Shown here piece by piece: positions 41,758 to 50,433 of a DNA stretch of 64,000 nt. Below the pieces are notes generated by a model. The model did no database searches, was not told the origin of the DNA, and saw nothing but the letters and a program-made list of their open reading frames with translations. This DNA comes from Spirochaetota bacterium. GTDB taxonomy: Bacteria > Spirochaetota > Spirochaetia > Treponematales > Treponemataceae. Both the position numbers and the translations under genes were made by a program. Location: NCBI GenBank assembly GCA_023398165.1, contig JAEWSQ010000012.1:248001-312000 (forward strand). The letters run 5' to 3'. Numbering within the stretch: the stretch's first letter is position 1; every line of letters begins with the position of its first letter.

Positions 41758-43824
41758 ATGTCTATTGATATTCAAAATACAGATTTCTATTCAGTGCACG
41801 GCATGTGGGGAGCCTTTTCCTGTTTAGCGCTTGGCCGTATTGGGAAAGGAGCCGGACTGGTAGTTGGCGATGTCCAGCCCCCAAAACATGGTCTTTATGC
41901 GGGCTACCGCAAAGGCAAGGCTAAGCCGAGAGTGTTTCCGTTTTCTCCTGGTATAAATGTCGGAATAGGCGAAGAGGCATATCATTTGCCGGCTAAACCC
42001 CAAACTCCTGTACCCGAATGCAGCTGGTTTACTAAAAATGAAATAGAAAGATCGATGTCTTTCAGCGGAGAGCAATGGAAAGCAGAAGATATTACATTTA
42101 AAATTGTATCGTTTTTCGGCTCTATTCCGGATCCATCCAATTCAAAACCCTCCGAAATGAAAAAGGCTGTCCGCCCGGCTATTTTAGCAGAGCTTACTTT
42201 TGATAACACCAAGGGTTCCGACCCTATGCTCGGTTTTTTTGGTATGCAGGGCATCAGACGGGCTCTATCAGACAGCACTAACGGAACCCTTGCCGGATTT
42301 GCCTCCGGAACTCAATTCGGTTTTGCCGCATTTGCCGGAAAGGGTGTCGAAGAAGTTATGGACTGGTCTGTTCTGAATACAGGGCTGGATTCCTACACGC
42401 CGGTAAGGAAACTTGCGGCTGAAGGTATAATACGATGGCATGTCGGTGCCGGTGAGAAGAAAACGGTGATTGTTGCACTCGGTTCATACCGCGACGGAAT
42501 AATCACATCCGGCTATAGGGCACACGCATATTATACAGTTCATTTTAAGGATCTTGAAGAAGTTTTAACTTCCGCCCTGGAAGATGCCAAAGAATCTCTT
42601 AAGAAAGCAGAAAAAATTGATGAGATTCTTGAGTCTGCAAAACTTTCAAATGAAAGAAAATTCCTCATTGCCCATGCGGCACACAGTTATAATGCAAGCG
42701 CAGAGCTTCTGCTTACAGAGAAAGGTGATCCTCTGTTTATAGTAAATGAAGGCGAATACCGTATGATGAATACGCTTGATCTGACAGTTGATCAGGCCTT
42801 CTGGGAATTGAAATGGTCTCCGTGGACGGTTAAAAATGAGCTTGACTTTTTACTATCCCGTTCATCATACATTGACGCTTACGGAATTGCGTTTTGTCAT
42901 GATCAGGGAGTTTCGGATTGTTTCACTCCGGCGGGAACCTCGGTATATGAACTTCCGCAGCTGACCGGCTGCTTCAGCTATATGAGTTTTGAGGAAACAT
43001 TAAACTGGATACTGACCTTTTGTCTGTATGCAAAATCCACTAATGATTCTGCATGGATTAATGGAAAAACAAAAACTCTCCGGGATTGTCTTTCTTCAGT
43101 TATTGCACGCGATAAAAACGGAGACGGCATACTCGATGCGGATTCTGACCGCTGCGGCGGGGGTGCGGAAATAACAACCTATGATTCTCTCGATATAAGC
43201 CTTGGACAGGCAAGAAACAATCTGTACCTCGGCGTCAAAACCTGGGCGGCTTATGTGTGCATGGAAGCAGTTTTTACAAGGCTTGGAGGCACTTTTATGG
43301 CCGATGCCGACAGGGCTAGAGAGGGTGCAAAAAGAGCGGCTTCGACAATCTGTTCAAAAATGATTCCCGGTGAAAACTATATTCCTGCTGTTTTTGAAGC
43401 TGAAAACAAGTCAAAAATTATTCCTGCTGTAGAAGGGCTTGTGTATCCTTATTTCTGCGGAGCTCAGGACGCCGTAAAAGAAAACGGACCGTATTCCGGA
43501 TTTATTAAGGTATTAAAAACACATTTGAATACGGTGCTTTCTCCCGGCGTTTGTCTCGATGAAATTTCAGGAGGATGGAAGCTTTCATCCACAAGTAAAA
43601 ATACCTGGCTGAGTAAAATATTTATTAATCAGTATGTTGCAGAAAACATTCTGGGGTTAAAAGGAGATAGAATTGAACGTGATGCGGTGCATGTATCCTG
43701 GCAGCAGAATGGAAGCGCTGACTGGGGCGCAACCGATCAGGTTACATCGGACTACGGTAAAGATCTCGGATCCCGGCTTTATCCCCGTCTTGTGTCGTCA
43801 ATAATATGGCTGACGAAGCCCTAG
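41758..43824 (+). CDS. GH52 beta-xylosidase
   Basis: 688 aa from ATG 41758, which has GGAGG 6 nt upstream; GTG 41740 and ATG 41746 are less likely. The sequence follows the Geobacillus GH52 beta-xylosidase as I recall it along its whole length, including 'IVNEGEYRMMNTLDLTVDQ' with the nucleophile Glu (near 331), 'GGGAEITTYDSLDISLGQA' with the acid/base Asp (near 476), 'LVYPYFC', 'GGWKLSSTSKNTWLSKI' and 'LYPRLVSSIIWL'. GH52 enzymes release xylose from xylo-oligosaccharides with retention. No signal peptide is present, so it acts on oligosaccharides imported by the ABC transporter encoded next. It is preceded by a two-component system and a TCCTAGGA box. Confidence 0.95.
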   Translation: MSIDIQNTDFYSVHGMWGAFSCLALGRIGKGAGLVVGDVQPPKHGLYAGYRKGKAKPRVFPFSPGINVGIGEEAYHLPAKPQTPVPECSWFTKNEIERSMSFSGEQWKAEDITFKIVSFFGSIPDPSNSKPSEMKKAVRPAILAELTFDNTKGSDPMLGFFGMQGIRRALSDSTNGTLAGFASGTQFGFAAFAGKGVEEVMDWSVLNTGLDSYTPVRKLAAEGIIRWHVGAGEKKTVIVALGSYRDGIITSGYRAHAYYTVHFKDLEEVLTSALEDAKESLKKAEKIDEILESAKLSNERKFLIAHAAHSYNASAELLLTEKGDPLFIVNEGEYRMMNTLDLTVDQAFWELKWSPWTVKNELDFLLSRSSYIDAYGIAFCHDQGVSDCFTPAGTSVYELPQLTGCFSYMSFEETLNWILTFCLYAKSTNDSAWINGKTKTLRDCLSSVIARDKNGDGILDADSDRCGGGAEITTYDSLDISLGQARNNLYLGVKTWAAYVCMEAVFTRLGGTFMADADRAREGAKRAASTICSKMIPGENYIPAVFEAENKSKIIPAVEGLVYPYFCGAQDAVKENGPYSGFIKVLKTHLNTVLSPGVCLDEISGGWKLSSTSKNTWLSKIFINQYVAENILGLKGDRIERDAVHVSWQQNGSADWGATDQVTSDYGKDLGSRLYPRLVSSIIWLTKP

Positions 43825-43832
43825 GTGAAAAG

Positions 43833-43883
43833 TCCTAGGACATAAACTGTACTTTGACCTATGCCTGTATCAGGCTGTACAGC
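43833..43883 (+). promoter_or_regulatory. Candidate response-regulator box and promoter region of the ABC transporter
   Basis: GTCCTAGGAC (43832-43841) is a perfect 10-bp palindrome, followed by ATAAA (43842-43846), TTTG (43853-43856) and CCTAT (43858-43862), mirroring the GH52 upstream box. A second CCTAGG lies at 43820-43825. TTGACC (43854-43859) may be a -35. Further downstream are GCCTG-TAT-CAGGC (43863-43875) and the palindrome GCTGTACAGC (43874-43883). No convincing -10 at 16-18 bp was found, consistent with an activator-dependent promoter. Confidence 0.5.
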
Positions 43884-43951
43884 ATATGATTTAGTAACAA
43901 TAATTTTGTAGGGAGTGTTTTTTCATTCCCGGAAAAAATAGGAGGATTCTT

Positions 43952-45295
43952 ATGAAGAAAGTGTTGCTAGTATTAGCGGCTCTTAGTGTTCTTTGCTCTT
44001 CAATGCTGTTTGCAAATGGAACAAAAGAAGGAGCAAAAACAACTGCACCGGCAACAAAGGTAATTAACCTTTGGAGTTTTACTGATGAAGTACCGAAGAT
44101 GATGGACAAATACAAGGCCCTTCATCCGGAATTTGATTATGAAGTAAAAGTAACAATCATTGCTACCACAGACGGCGCTTACCAGCCCGCTCTTGACCAG
44201 GCTTTAACAGCCGGCGGCAAAGATGCTCCTGACCTTTATACCGCAGAAAGCGCATTCGTACTGAAATATACACAGGGCGATATGGCTGACTATGCTGCAG
44301 CATACAAAGATCTCGGAATCAATGTTGACAAACTTCTGAAAGAAGCTGCTATCGCACAGTACACTGTAGATATCGGTTCTAACAAACGCGGTCTGGTAGG
44401 ATTAGGCTATCAGGCAACAGGCGGTGCATTTATTTATCGCCGCAGTTTGGCTAAAAAAGTTTGGGGAACAGATGATCCCAAAACTGTACAGACAAAGATT
44501 GGTCCGGGTTGGGACAAATTCCTTGCTGCAGCAGCTGAGCTGAAAGCTAAAGGTATTGGTATTGTTTCCGGTGACGGTGACGTATGGCATGCTGTAGAAG
44601 GTGCAAGCAAGAAAGGTTGGATTGTTGATGGTAAACTCTATCTCGATCCGGATCGCGAAGCTTTCCTCGACATCAGTAAATCTCTTAAAGACAAGGGTTT
44701 CCACAATGATACACAGGACTGGACAGACGCTTGGTTCGCAGATATGAAAGGTATCGGACCCCAGCCTGTATTCGGTTTCTTCGGCCCTGCATGGTTGATC
44801 AACTATGTTATGGCTGGTAACTCAGGCGGAACAAAAGTTGGTGAAGGTACCTTCGGTGACTGGGCAGTATGTCAGCCTCCCGCAGGATTCTTCTGGGGCG
44901 GAACCTGGCTCGTTGCTAACAAGAACAGCCCTGTTAAAGAAGCTGTTGGTAAATTCATTGAATGGGTAACACTTGACAGCAGCAATACTGGTTTACAGTA
45001 TGCTTGGGCAAATGGTACTCTCAATGGTCCTGGCGGAACAAAAGACGTTGTTGCTTCAGGTACAGTAATGGCTAAGAGCGATGGTAAACTTGATTTCTTA
45101 GGCGGACAGAACATGTTCGACGCATTCATTCCTGCAGGCGAATTCGCAACAGGACGGAATAAGACTCAGTACGACGAAAGTATTAACAGCATTTGGCGCG
45201 GCCAGGTACGTGAATACACAGCCGGAACAAAGACCCGTGCACAGGCTATTGCAGACTTCAAGAAGCAGGTTGCCGACAACTTAGGTATTAACTGA
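43952..45295 (+). CDS. ABC transporter sugar-binding protein
   Basis: 447 aa. A signal peptide (1-22, 'VLLVLAALSVLCSSMLFANG') precedes a family 1 extracellular solute-binding protein: 'KVINLWSFTDEVPKMMDKY', 'APDLYTAESAFVLKY', 'FGFFGPAWLINYVMAG', 'FWGGTWLVANKNSP' and 'FIEWVTLDSSN'. It should capture an oligosaccharide in the periplasm and deliver it to the two permeases encoded next. AGGAGG precedes ATG 43952. A strong hairpin follows the stop, which would stabilise this part of the mRNA and allow excess binding protein over permease. Linked to GH52 by position and by the shared upstream box; the ligand is probably a xylo-oligosaccharide (inference). Confidence 0.93.
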   Translation: MKKVLLVLAALSVLCSSMLFANGTKEGAKTTAPATKVINLWSFTDEVPKMMDKYKALHPEFDYEVKVTIIATTDGAYQPALDQALTAGGKDAPDLYTAESAFVLKYTQGDMADYAAAYKDLGINVDKLLKEAAIAQYTVDIGSNKRGLVGLGYQATGGAFIYRRSLAKKVWGTDDPKTVQTKIGPGWDKFLAAAAELKAKGIGIVSGDGDVWHAVEGASKKGWIVDGKLYLDPDREAFLDISKSLKDKGFHNDTQDWTDAWFADMKGIGPQPVFGFFGPAWLINYVMAGNSGGTKVGEGTFGDWAVCQPPAGFFWGGTWLVANKNSPVKEAVGKFIEWVTLDSSNTGLQYAWANGTLNGPGGTKDVVASGTVMAKSDGKLDFLGGQNMFDAFIPAGEFATGRNKTQYDESINSIWRGQVREYTAGTKTRAQAIADFKKQVADNLGIN

Positions 45296-45317
45296 TAAGT
45301 AATCTTTTATCAAAACT

Positions 45318-45344
45318 CAGGGTCGTCCCTCAGGGACGGCCCTG
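45318..45344 (+). terminator. Strong intercistronic hairpin between binding protein and permease
   Basis: CAGGGTCGTCCCT (45318-45330) and AGGGACGGCCCTG (45332-45344) form a near-perfect 13-bp inverted repeat. Only GTTTATG follows, not a long T run, so partial termination or 3'-end protection is more likely than full termination. This is the usual place for such an element in sugar ABC operons. Confidence 0.7.
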
Positions 45345-45382
45345 TTTATGTCGGATATTTACTACTTTTGGAGGAACCATTC

Positions 45383-46354
45383 ATGGGTAATAAAAATATA
45401 AGTTACGCCAAATGGGGATACATTTTTTGTCTTCCGTTTTTTCTTGTATTTCTTTTCTTTTCCCTTTATCCAATTATTTATACAGCAATCTTAGGATTTA
45501 CTAACTTACAGGGTGCAGGAAAAAAAACTTTCGAGTTTCTTTCCAGTCCTTTTGAAAACTACAAGATAGTTTTGACTAATGAAGCATTTATTACATCATT
45601 GAAAAATACAGGATTAATCTGGATGTTAAATTTTATACCCCAGATTCTTCTTGCTCTGCTCTTAACCTCATGGTTTACAAACCACCGGTTTAAGATTAAA
45701 GGACAGGGAATGTTCAAGGTATTAATGTACATGCCGAACATTATCACTGCCGCTACAATTGCATTTTTGTTTAGAAATCTTTTCGGGTATCCTAAGGGAC
45801 CAATCAATGACCTTTTTATGATGCTTGGTTTTATTGATGAACCGATATATTTCTGGTTGTCTGCGGGATGGTCACGGGGTGTTATTGCGTTTATCCAGTT
45901 TTGGATGTGGTATGGTAATACTATGATCGTCTTAATTGCAGGTGTTATGGGTATTGACCCTACAATTTTTGAAGCCGCGGAAATTGACGGTGCTTCAGGA
46001 ATACAGACATTCTTCCGAATTACATTACCTTCTCTACGGACAATTCTGCTGTTTACACTGGTCACAAGTTTGATCGGCGGTTTACAGATGTTCGATATAC
46101 CATTGTTATATAACCTGGGCGGACCGGATCAAAAAACGCTTACAGCGAGTGTTTGGATTTATAATCAGGCATTCTCCGGACGTTATTTCTTTAACCGCGC
46201 TTCTGCTGCAAGTATGGTACTGTTTACCGTTATTGTCGTATTAGCCTCTATAATTTTCTACATTCTTCGCGATAAGGATGCTGAGAAGATGGATAAAATA
46301 AAAAAACAAATGAGAAAAGACGCTCGAAAAATGCAGAAGGAGGCAGCACGATGA
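45383..46354 (+). CDS. ABC transporter permease (MalF-type)
   Basis: 323 aa from ATG 45383 (GGAGG 8 nt upstream; the upstream in-frame start at 45368 would overlap that site). Six membrane segments with the first at 'IFCLPFFLVFLFFSLYPII'. The inner-membrane EAA loop, which contacts the ATPase, reads 'EAAEIDGASGIQTFFRITLP'. A charged C-terminal tail (~305-323) is rich in Lys/Asp. It forms the transmembrane channel with the next gene product. The ATPase subunit is not encoded here and is likely a shared MsmX-type protein elsewhere. Confidence 0.95.
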   Translation: MGNKNISYAKWGYIFCLPFFLVFLFFSLYPIIYTAILGFTNLQGAGKKTFEFLSSPFENYKIVLTNEAFITSLKNTGLIWMLNFIPQILLALLLTSWFTNHRFKIKGQGMFKVLMYMPNIITAATIAFLFRNLFGYPKGPINDLFMMLGFIDEPIYFWLSAGWSRGVIAFIQFWMWYGNTMIVLIAGVMGIDPTIFEAAEIDGASGIQTFFRITLPSLRTILLFTLVTSLIGGLQMFDIPLLYNLGGPDQKTLTASVWIYNQAFSGRYFFNRASAASMVLFTVIVVLASIIFYILRDKDAEKMDKIKKQMRKDARKMQKEAAR

Positions 46355-47199
46355 AAACCAAAATAAAACAAATGTCTCCTATCAGGAAGGTGATCGTCTA
46401 CACACTCTGTATTTTTTTGGTTGTCCTGAGTATTTTCCCATTCTATACAATGTTTATTAATGCTACACGCGGAACGTACGAAATTCAGAGTAACAGTATT
46501 TCATTGATTCCTTCCACATATGCAGTAAGCAACTGGATGGTTTTGATGAATAAGAACTTTAATCCGTTTATTGGATTTATGAATTCTCTTATCATATCAT
46601 GCGGTGTAACAGTTCTGGCAGTTTACTTTTCATCGCTTACCGCGTACGGTTTGGTTGCCTACAGCTGGAAGATGAGAAAAGCTTTCTTTACTTTCATAAT
46701 GGCGGTGTTAATGATTCCTGCCCAGGTTTCGATTATTGGTTTTTTCCAATTCATGTATAAACTTGGATTAACGAATAATTTTCTGCCTCTTATTCTACCT
46801 GCAATAGCAAGCCCTGCGACGGTTTTCTTCATGCGGCAGTATTTGCTTGCAACGCTCAGTCTCGATATTGTTAACTGCGCACGTATTGACGGTTCAGGTG
46901 AATTTAGAACATTCAATCAGATTGTTCTTCCTATAATGCAGCCCGCTCTTGCAACACAGGCAATCTTTGCATTCGTTGGTTCGTGGAATAACCTCTTCCT
47001 GCCGTTAGTTATGCTGACAGACAGAACAAAGTATACAATGCCGATCATGGTTAACCTGCTCCGCGGCGATATTTACCGCACAGAGTACGGTTCAGTATAT
47101 CTTGCTTTGTCTCTTACTGTATTACCTCTTTTTATTGTCTACTTCCTGCTTTCACGCTACATCATAGAAGGTGTTGCTTTGGGAGCATTGAAAGAGTAG
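46351..47199 (+). CDS. ABC transporter permease (MalG-type)
   Basis: 282 aa. Six membrane segments beginning 'VIVYTLCIFLVVLSIFPFY'. The EAA-loop equivalent is 'NCARIDGSGEFRTFNQIVLP', followed by 'QPALATQAIFAFVGSWNNLF', typical of MalG/carbohydrate uptake family 1 permeases. The start overlaps the previous stop by four bases (ATGA). It ends the sugar-uptake operon; an intrinsic terminator follows at 47279. No nucleotide-binding subunit gene is adjacent. Confidence 0.95.
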   Translation: MKTKIKQMSPIRKVIVYTLCIFLVVLSIFPFYTMFINATRGTYEIQSNSISLIPSTYAVSNWMVLMNKNFNPFIGFMNSLIISCGVTVLAVYFSSLTAYGLVAYSWKMRKAFFTFIMAVLMIPAQVSIIGFFQFMYKLGLTNNFLPLILPAIASPATVFFMRQYLLATLSLDIVNCARIDGSGEFRTFNQIVLPIMQPALATQAIFAFVGSWNNLFLPLVMLTDRTKYTMPIMVNLLRGDIYRTEYGSVYLALSLTVLPLFIVYFLLSRYIIEGVALGALKE

Positions 47200-47278
47200 T
47201 CAGTTTTGTCTGTTATAATAAGGACTGTTCTGTAAGGTTCAGTATATTATTATATTGTTTCTTTTTTTCTTCCTTGTG

Positions 47279-47312
47279 CCGGAATATCTTGTTAAGGTAT
47301 TCCGGTTTTTTT
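47279..47312 (+). terminator. Intrinsic terminator of the sugar ABC operon
   Basis: CCGGAATATC (47279-47288) pairs with GGTATTCCGG (47296-47305; one G-U pair) across a 7-nt loop, followed by T8. It lies 80 bp after the MalG-type gene and 40 bp before the glpK promoter. Confidence 0.88.
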
Positions 47313-47352
47313 GTTTTAAAAAAGAACGCAAAAGTAAAGCTGTGAAAATGTA

Positions 47353-47380
47353 TTGCAATTTATTTAAACGGTGGTAGAAT
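47353..47380 (+). promoter_or_regulatory. Promoter of the glycerol operon
   Basis: TTGCAA (47353-47358), 16-bp spacer, TAGAAT (47375-47380); predicted 5' UTR ~26 nt with AGGAG before ATG 47413. No obvious glycerol operator or GlpP antiterminator hairpin was recognised. Confidence 0.55.
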
Positions 47381-47412
47381 GATTCATACAATATAAAAAA
47401 ACAGGAGCCGCT

Positions 47413-48933
47413 ATGAAAGCTAACGGGGAAAAATATATTCTAGCTTTGGATCAAGGAACCACATCTTCACGCGCTATTTTATTTGATCATAGTGCTAACG
47501 TCGTCTGCAGCTTAAATGAAGAATTCCCTCAGTATTTCCCTCAGCAGGGCTGGGTTGAACATAATGCAGAAGAAATTTTCGCATCCCAGTTGAATGTTAT
47601 GAAGAAAACGCTTAGAGCTTCATCAGTAAAGCCGGGAGAAATTGCCGCTATTGGTATTACAAATCAGCGTGAGACAGTTGTTTTATGGGACAAAACCACG
47701 GGGAAGCCTGTGTACAATGCTATTGTGTGGCAGTGCAGAAGAACGGCTTCTTTATGCGAACAGCTGATTAAAAGGGGTTTAAACGAAGTAATAACAGAGA
47801 AAACCGGACTCCTGATTGATGCATATTTTTCTGCTACAAAAATTAAATGGATCCTTGATACGGTACCGGGTTTACGTAACAGAGCAGAAAAAGGAGAAAT
47901 ACTTGCCGGAACAATTGATACCTGGATTATTTGGAAATTGTCAGGCGGAAAATGTCATGTAACCGACGTGACAAATGCAAGCCGTACTATGCTGTATAAT
48001 ATTTATGTTCATGACTGGGATAAAGATCTTCTGTCGCTGTTTAATATTCCAGCAGCAATGCTTGCACAGGTATGTGACTCCAGCATGGTTTATTGTAATA
48101 CTGATAAAGATGTATGCGGATTTTCAGTACCGATAGCTTCCGCAATCGGTGATCAGCAGGCTTCATTGTTCGGACAGGGCTGCCAAAATCCCGGAGATTC
48201 TAAGACAACATATGGAACCGGGTGTTTTATGCTTATGAACACAGGTTTTAAACCGGTTATTTCAAAAAACAGGCTTCTTACGACAATAGCTCTCGGTTAC
48301 AAGGGCGAAATTCAATATGCACTTGAGGGAAGTATTTTTATGGGCGGAGCTATTATTAAGTGGCTGCGCGATGAGTTGGGGTTAATTAAATCTGCTTCAG
48401 AATGCGATACACTTGCTCAGAGTGTTCAAAATTCCAATGGAGTCTTTCTTGTTCCTGCCTTTACCGGTTTGGGAACACCCTACTGGGATATGTATGCCCG
48501 GGGAACAATTGTAGGTCTTACGAGGGGAGCAAAAAAGGCTCATATATGCAGAGCCGCCTTGGATGCGATTGCGTATCAGGTAAAGGATATTATTTCCTGC
48601 ATGGTTGATGATTCGGGAACAGCTCTTACATCCCTTAAAGTTGACGGCGGTGCTTCGGTGAGCGATGTTATGCTGCAGTTTCAAGCCGATATTCTTGATG
48701 CCGCAGTATTTAGACCAAGAAATGTTGAAACAACAGCGCTTGGTGCGGCTTTTCTTGCTGGTCTTGCAGTAGGTTTTTGGAATTCACCGGAGGAACTGTT
48801 GAATTTCTGGCAGATCGACAGAATGTTTACTCCAAAAATGCCGATAACAGACAGAAACAGTTTATATAAGCAGTGGCAAAAGGCTGTTGAACGGTCAAGA
48901 AAATGGGCCGAGATGGAAGCTCCCTATCTGTGA
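47413..48933 (+). CDS. glpK: Glycerol kinase
   Basis: 506 aa, usual length for GlpK. It phosphorylates glycerol to sn-glycerol 3-phosphate with ATP. FGGY-family motifs: 'LALDQGTTSSRAILFD' (phosphate 1), 'QGWVEHNAEEIF', 'IGITNQRETVVLWDKTTGKP', 'GTIDTWIIWKLSGG', 'IGDQQASLFGQGC', 'TYGTGCFMLMNTG' and 'GLGTPYWDMYARGTIVGLTRG' region. AGGAG precedes ATG 47413. It is the first gene of a four-gene plus-strand operon with two FAD oxidoreductases and DUF1667. No glycerol facilitator (glpF) is present in the window. Confidence 0.97.
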   Translation: MKANGEKYILALDQGTTSSRAILFDHSANVVCSLNEEFPQYFPQQGWVEHNAEEIFASQLNVMKKTLRASSVKPGEIAAIGITNQRETVVLWDKTTGKPVYNAIVWQCRRTASLCEQLIKRGLNEVITEKTGLLIDAYFSATKIKWILDTVPGLRNRAEKGEILAGTIDTWIIWKLSGGKCHVTDVTNASRTMLYNIYVHDWDKDLLSLFNIPAAMLAQVCDSSMVYCNTDKDVCGFSVPIASAIGDQQASLFGQGCQNPGDSKTTYGTGCFMLMNTGFKPVISKNRLLTTIALGYKGEIQYALEGSIFMGGAIIKWLRDELGLIKSASECDTLAQSVQNSNGVFLVPAFTGLGTPYWDMYARGTIVGLTRGAKKAHICRAALDAIAYQVKDIISCMVDDSGTALTSLKVDGGASVSDVMLQFQADILDAAVFRPRNVETTALGAAFLAGLAVGFWNSPEELLNFWQIDRMFTPKMPITDRNSLYKQWQKAVERSRKWAEMEAPYL

Positions 48934-48948
48934 GTAAAAGAGGTTTAC

Positions 48949-50421
48949 ATGAAATATGATGTTGCAGTCATCGGAGCCGGGATTACAGGCTCCTGCATTG
49001 CCCGGTATTTATCGCAATTCAAGCTATCTGTCTGCATTATTGAAAAAGAAAACGATGTTTCATGCGGAACCTCTAAAGCAAATTCCGGAATAATTCACGC
49101 AGGATACGATCCTGAGAGCGGAACACTAATGGCAAAACTAAATGTCAGAGGAAATGAGTTATACAGCACACTTGCGAAGGAAGTACATTTTACATTCAAA
49201 AGAACAGGCTCTCATGTAATAGCTTTCAATGAGGAAGAACGGAAAATAGTCCAAGTACTGTATGAGAGAGGGGTAAAAAACGGTGTAAAAGAACTACGGA
49301 TAATTGACGGTACTGAACTGCGGAGTATGGAAAAATTTGTTTCAAAAGACGCTTTATGTTCCCTGTATGCACCGGAAGCAGGAATTATAAGTCCGTATGA
49401 AGCAACATGGGCAATTGCAGAAAGTGCAGTTATTAATGGAGTAAAACTATTTCTAGAAACAGAGGTTCATGGTATAGAGAACCGCGATGAACAGGGGTAT
49501 TTTACACTGCATACATCGAATTCCACTATTCGTTCGCGCTTTGTTGTTAATGCCGCCGGTCTCTATGCAGATGTTGTGAATGATATGGCCGGTGCTAGAA
49601 AATTTTGTATAAAACCCCGTAAAGGAGAATACAGTCTTCTCGATACAAAATGCTGTTTTCTTGCAAAATCCGTGCTTTTTCAAACCCCCACATCCGCCGG
49701 CAAGGGAGTTTTAGTCACTCCTACTGTGGACTATAATATATTAATCGGTCCTTCGGCAGACGAAAATTCAGAGAAAGATTTTAACGCAACTACAAGAAAG
49801 GGGCAGGAGTATATCTTTTCAAAGGCTGAAAAAACTATTCCCGACATTCCTAGAAGAAGTATTATTAATTCATTTTCAGGCTCCAGGGCAATTGCTTATG
49901 AATGCGGTGAAAATGGAAATCCCGGTGAAAAAATTGAAGATTTTATTATTGAGGAAGATATAAAAATTAAGGGATTCATTACTGCGGGGGGTATAACTTC
50001 TCCCGGTCTCGCTTCAGCTCCGGCTGTCGCAGAATTTGTCTGCGGTCTGCTGGAAAAGGCGGGGCTTGTTTTACGAAAAAATGAGGATTATAATCCGGTT
50101 AGAAAAGGTATAGAAAGTTTTCATGAATCCTCTGCGGAAAGAAGGGAAGAACTCATAGAGGAGAACCCTTTGTACGGCAGAATTATATGCCGCTGTGAAA
50201 TGATTACAGAAGCCGAAATAGTTAAGTCCATACATTCAGTAATCGGGGCGAGAGACCTCGATGGAGTAAAACGGCGGACAAGGGCACAAATGGGGCGCTG
50301 TCAGGGCGGATTCTGTATGCCGAGAATTACTGAAATTATCAGCAGGGAGAGGGACATCCCGATGATTTCGGTGACAAAGAGCGGAAGAAGCTCATTTATT
50401 CTTCATAGTAAAACAAGATAA
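48949..50421 (+). CDS. GlpA-type glycerol-3-phosphate dehydrogenase with BFD-like [2Fe-2S] C-terminus
   Basis: 490 aa. N-terminal DAO-family FAD loop 'VIGAGITGSCIARYLS', 'GTSKANSGIIHAGYDPESG', then 'VLVTPTVDYNILIGPSA' and 'GGITSPGLASAPAVAEFV'. The C-terminal ~80 residues form a BFD-like [2Fe-2S] domain with 'IICRCEMITEAEIV' and 'GRCQGGFCMP' (four Cys). This is the GlpA-like architecture of anaerobic glycerol-3-phosphate dehydrogenases, giving dihydroxyacetone phosphate. It starts 15 bp after glpK. The separate GlpC Fe-S anchor is missing, so the electron acceptor is probably the next FAD protein rather than the quinone pool (inference). The family also includes L-2-hydroxyglutarate oxidases. 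Confidence 0.85.
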   Translation: MKYDVAVIGAGITGSCIARYLSQFKLSVCIIEKENDVSCGTSKANSGIIHAGYDPESGTLMAKLNVRGNELYSTLAKEVHFTFKRTGSHVIAFNEEERKIVQVLYERGVKNGVKELRIIDGTELRSMEKFVSKDALCSLYAPEAGIISPYEATWAIAESAVINGVKLFLETEVHGIENRDEQGYFTLHTSNSTIRSRFVVNAAGLYADVVNDMAGARKFCIKPRKGEYSLLDTKCCFLAKSVLFQTPTSAGKGVLVTPTVDYNILIGPSADENSEKDFNATTRKGQEYIFSKAEKTIPDIPRRSIINSFSGSRAIAYECGENGNPGEKIEDFIIEEDIKIKGFITAGGITSPGLASAPAVAEFVCGLLEKAGLVLRKNEDYNPVRKGIESFHESSAERREELIEENPLYGRIICRCEMITEAEIVKSIHSVIGARDLDGVKRRTRAQMGRCQGGFCMPRITEIISRERDIPMISVTKSGRSSFILHSKTR

Positions 50422-50433
50422 CAGGCGGTACTG

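Noticed and set aside
45559..46065. 168-aa antisense ORF inside the MalF-type permease
   Set aside because: Overlaps a clear permease with the EAA loop; no start signal.
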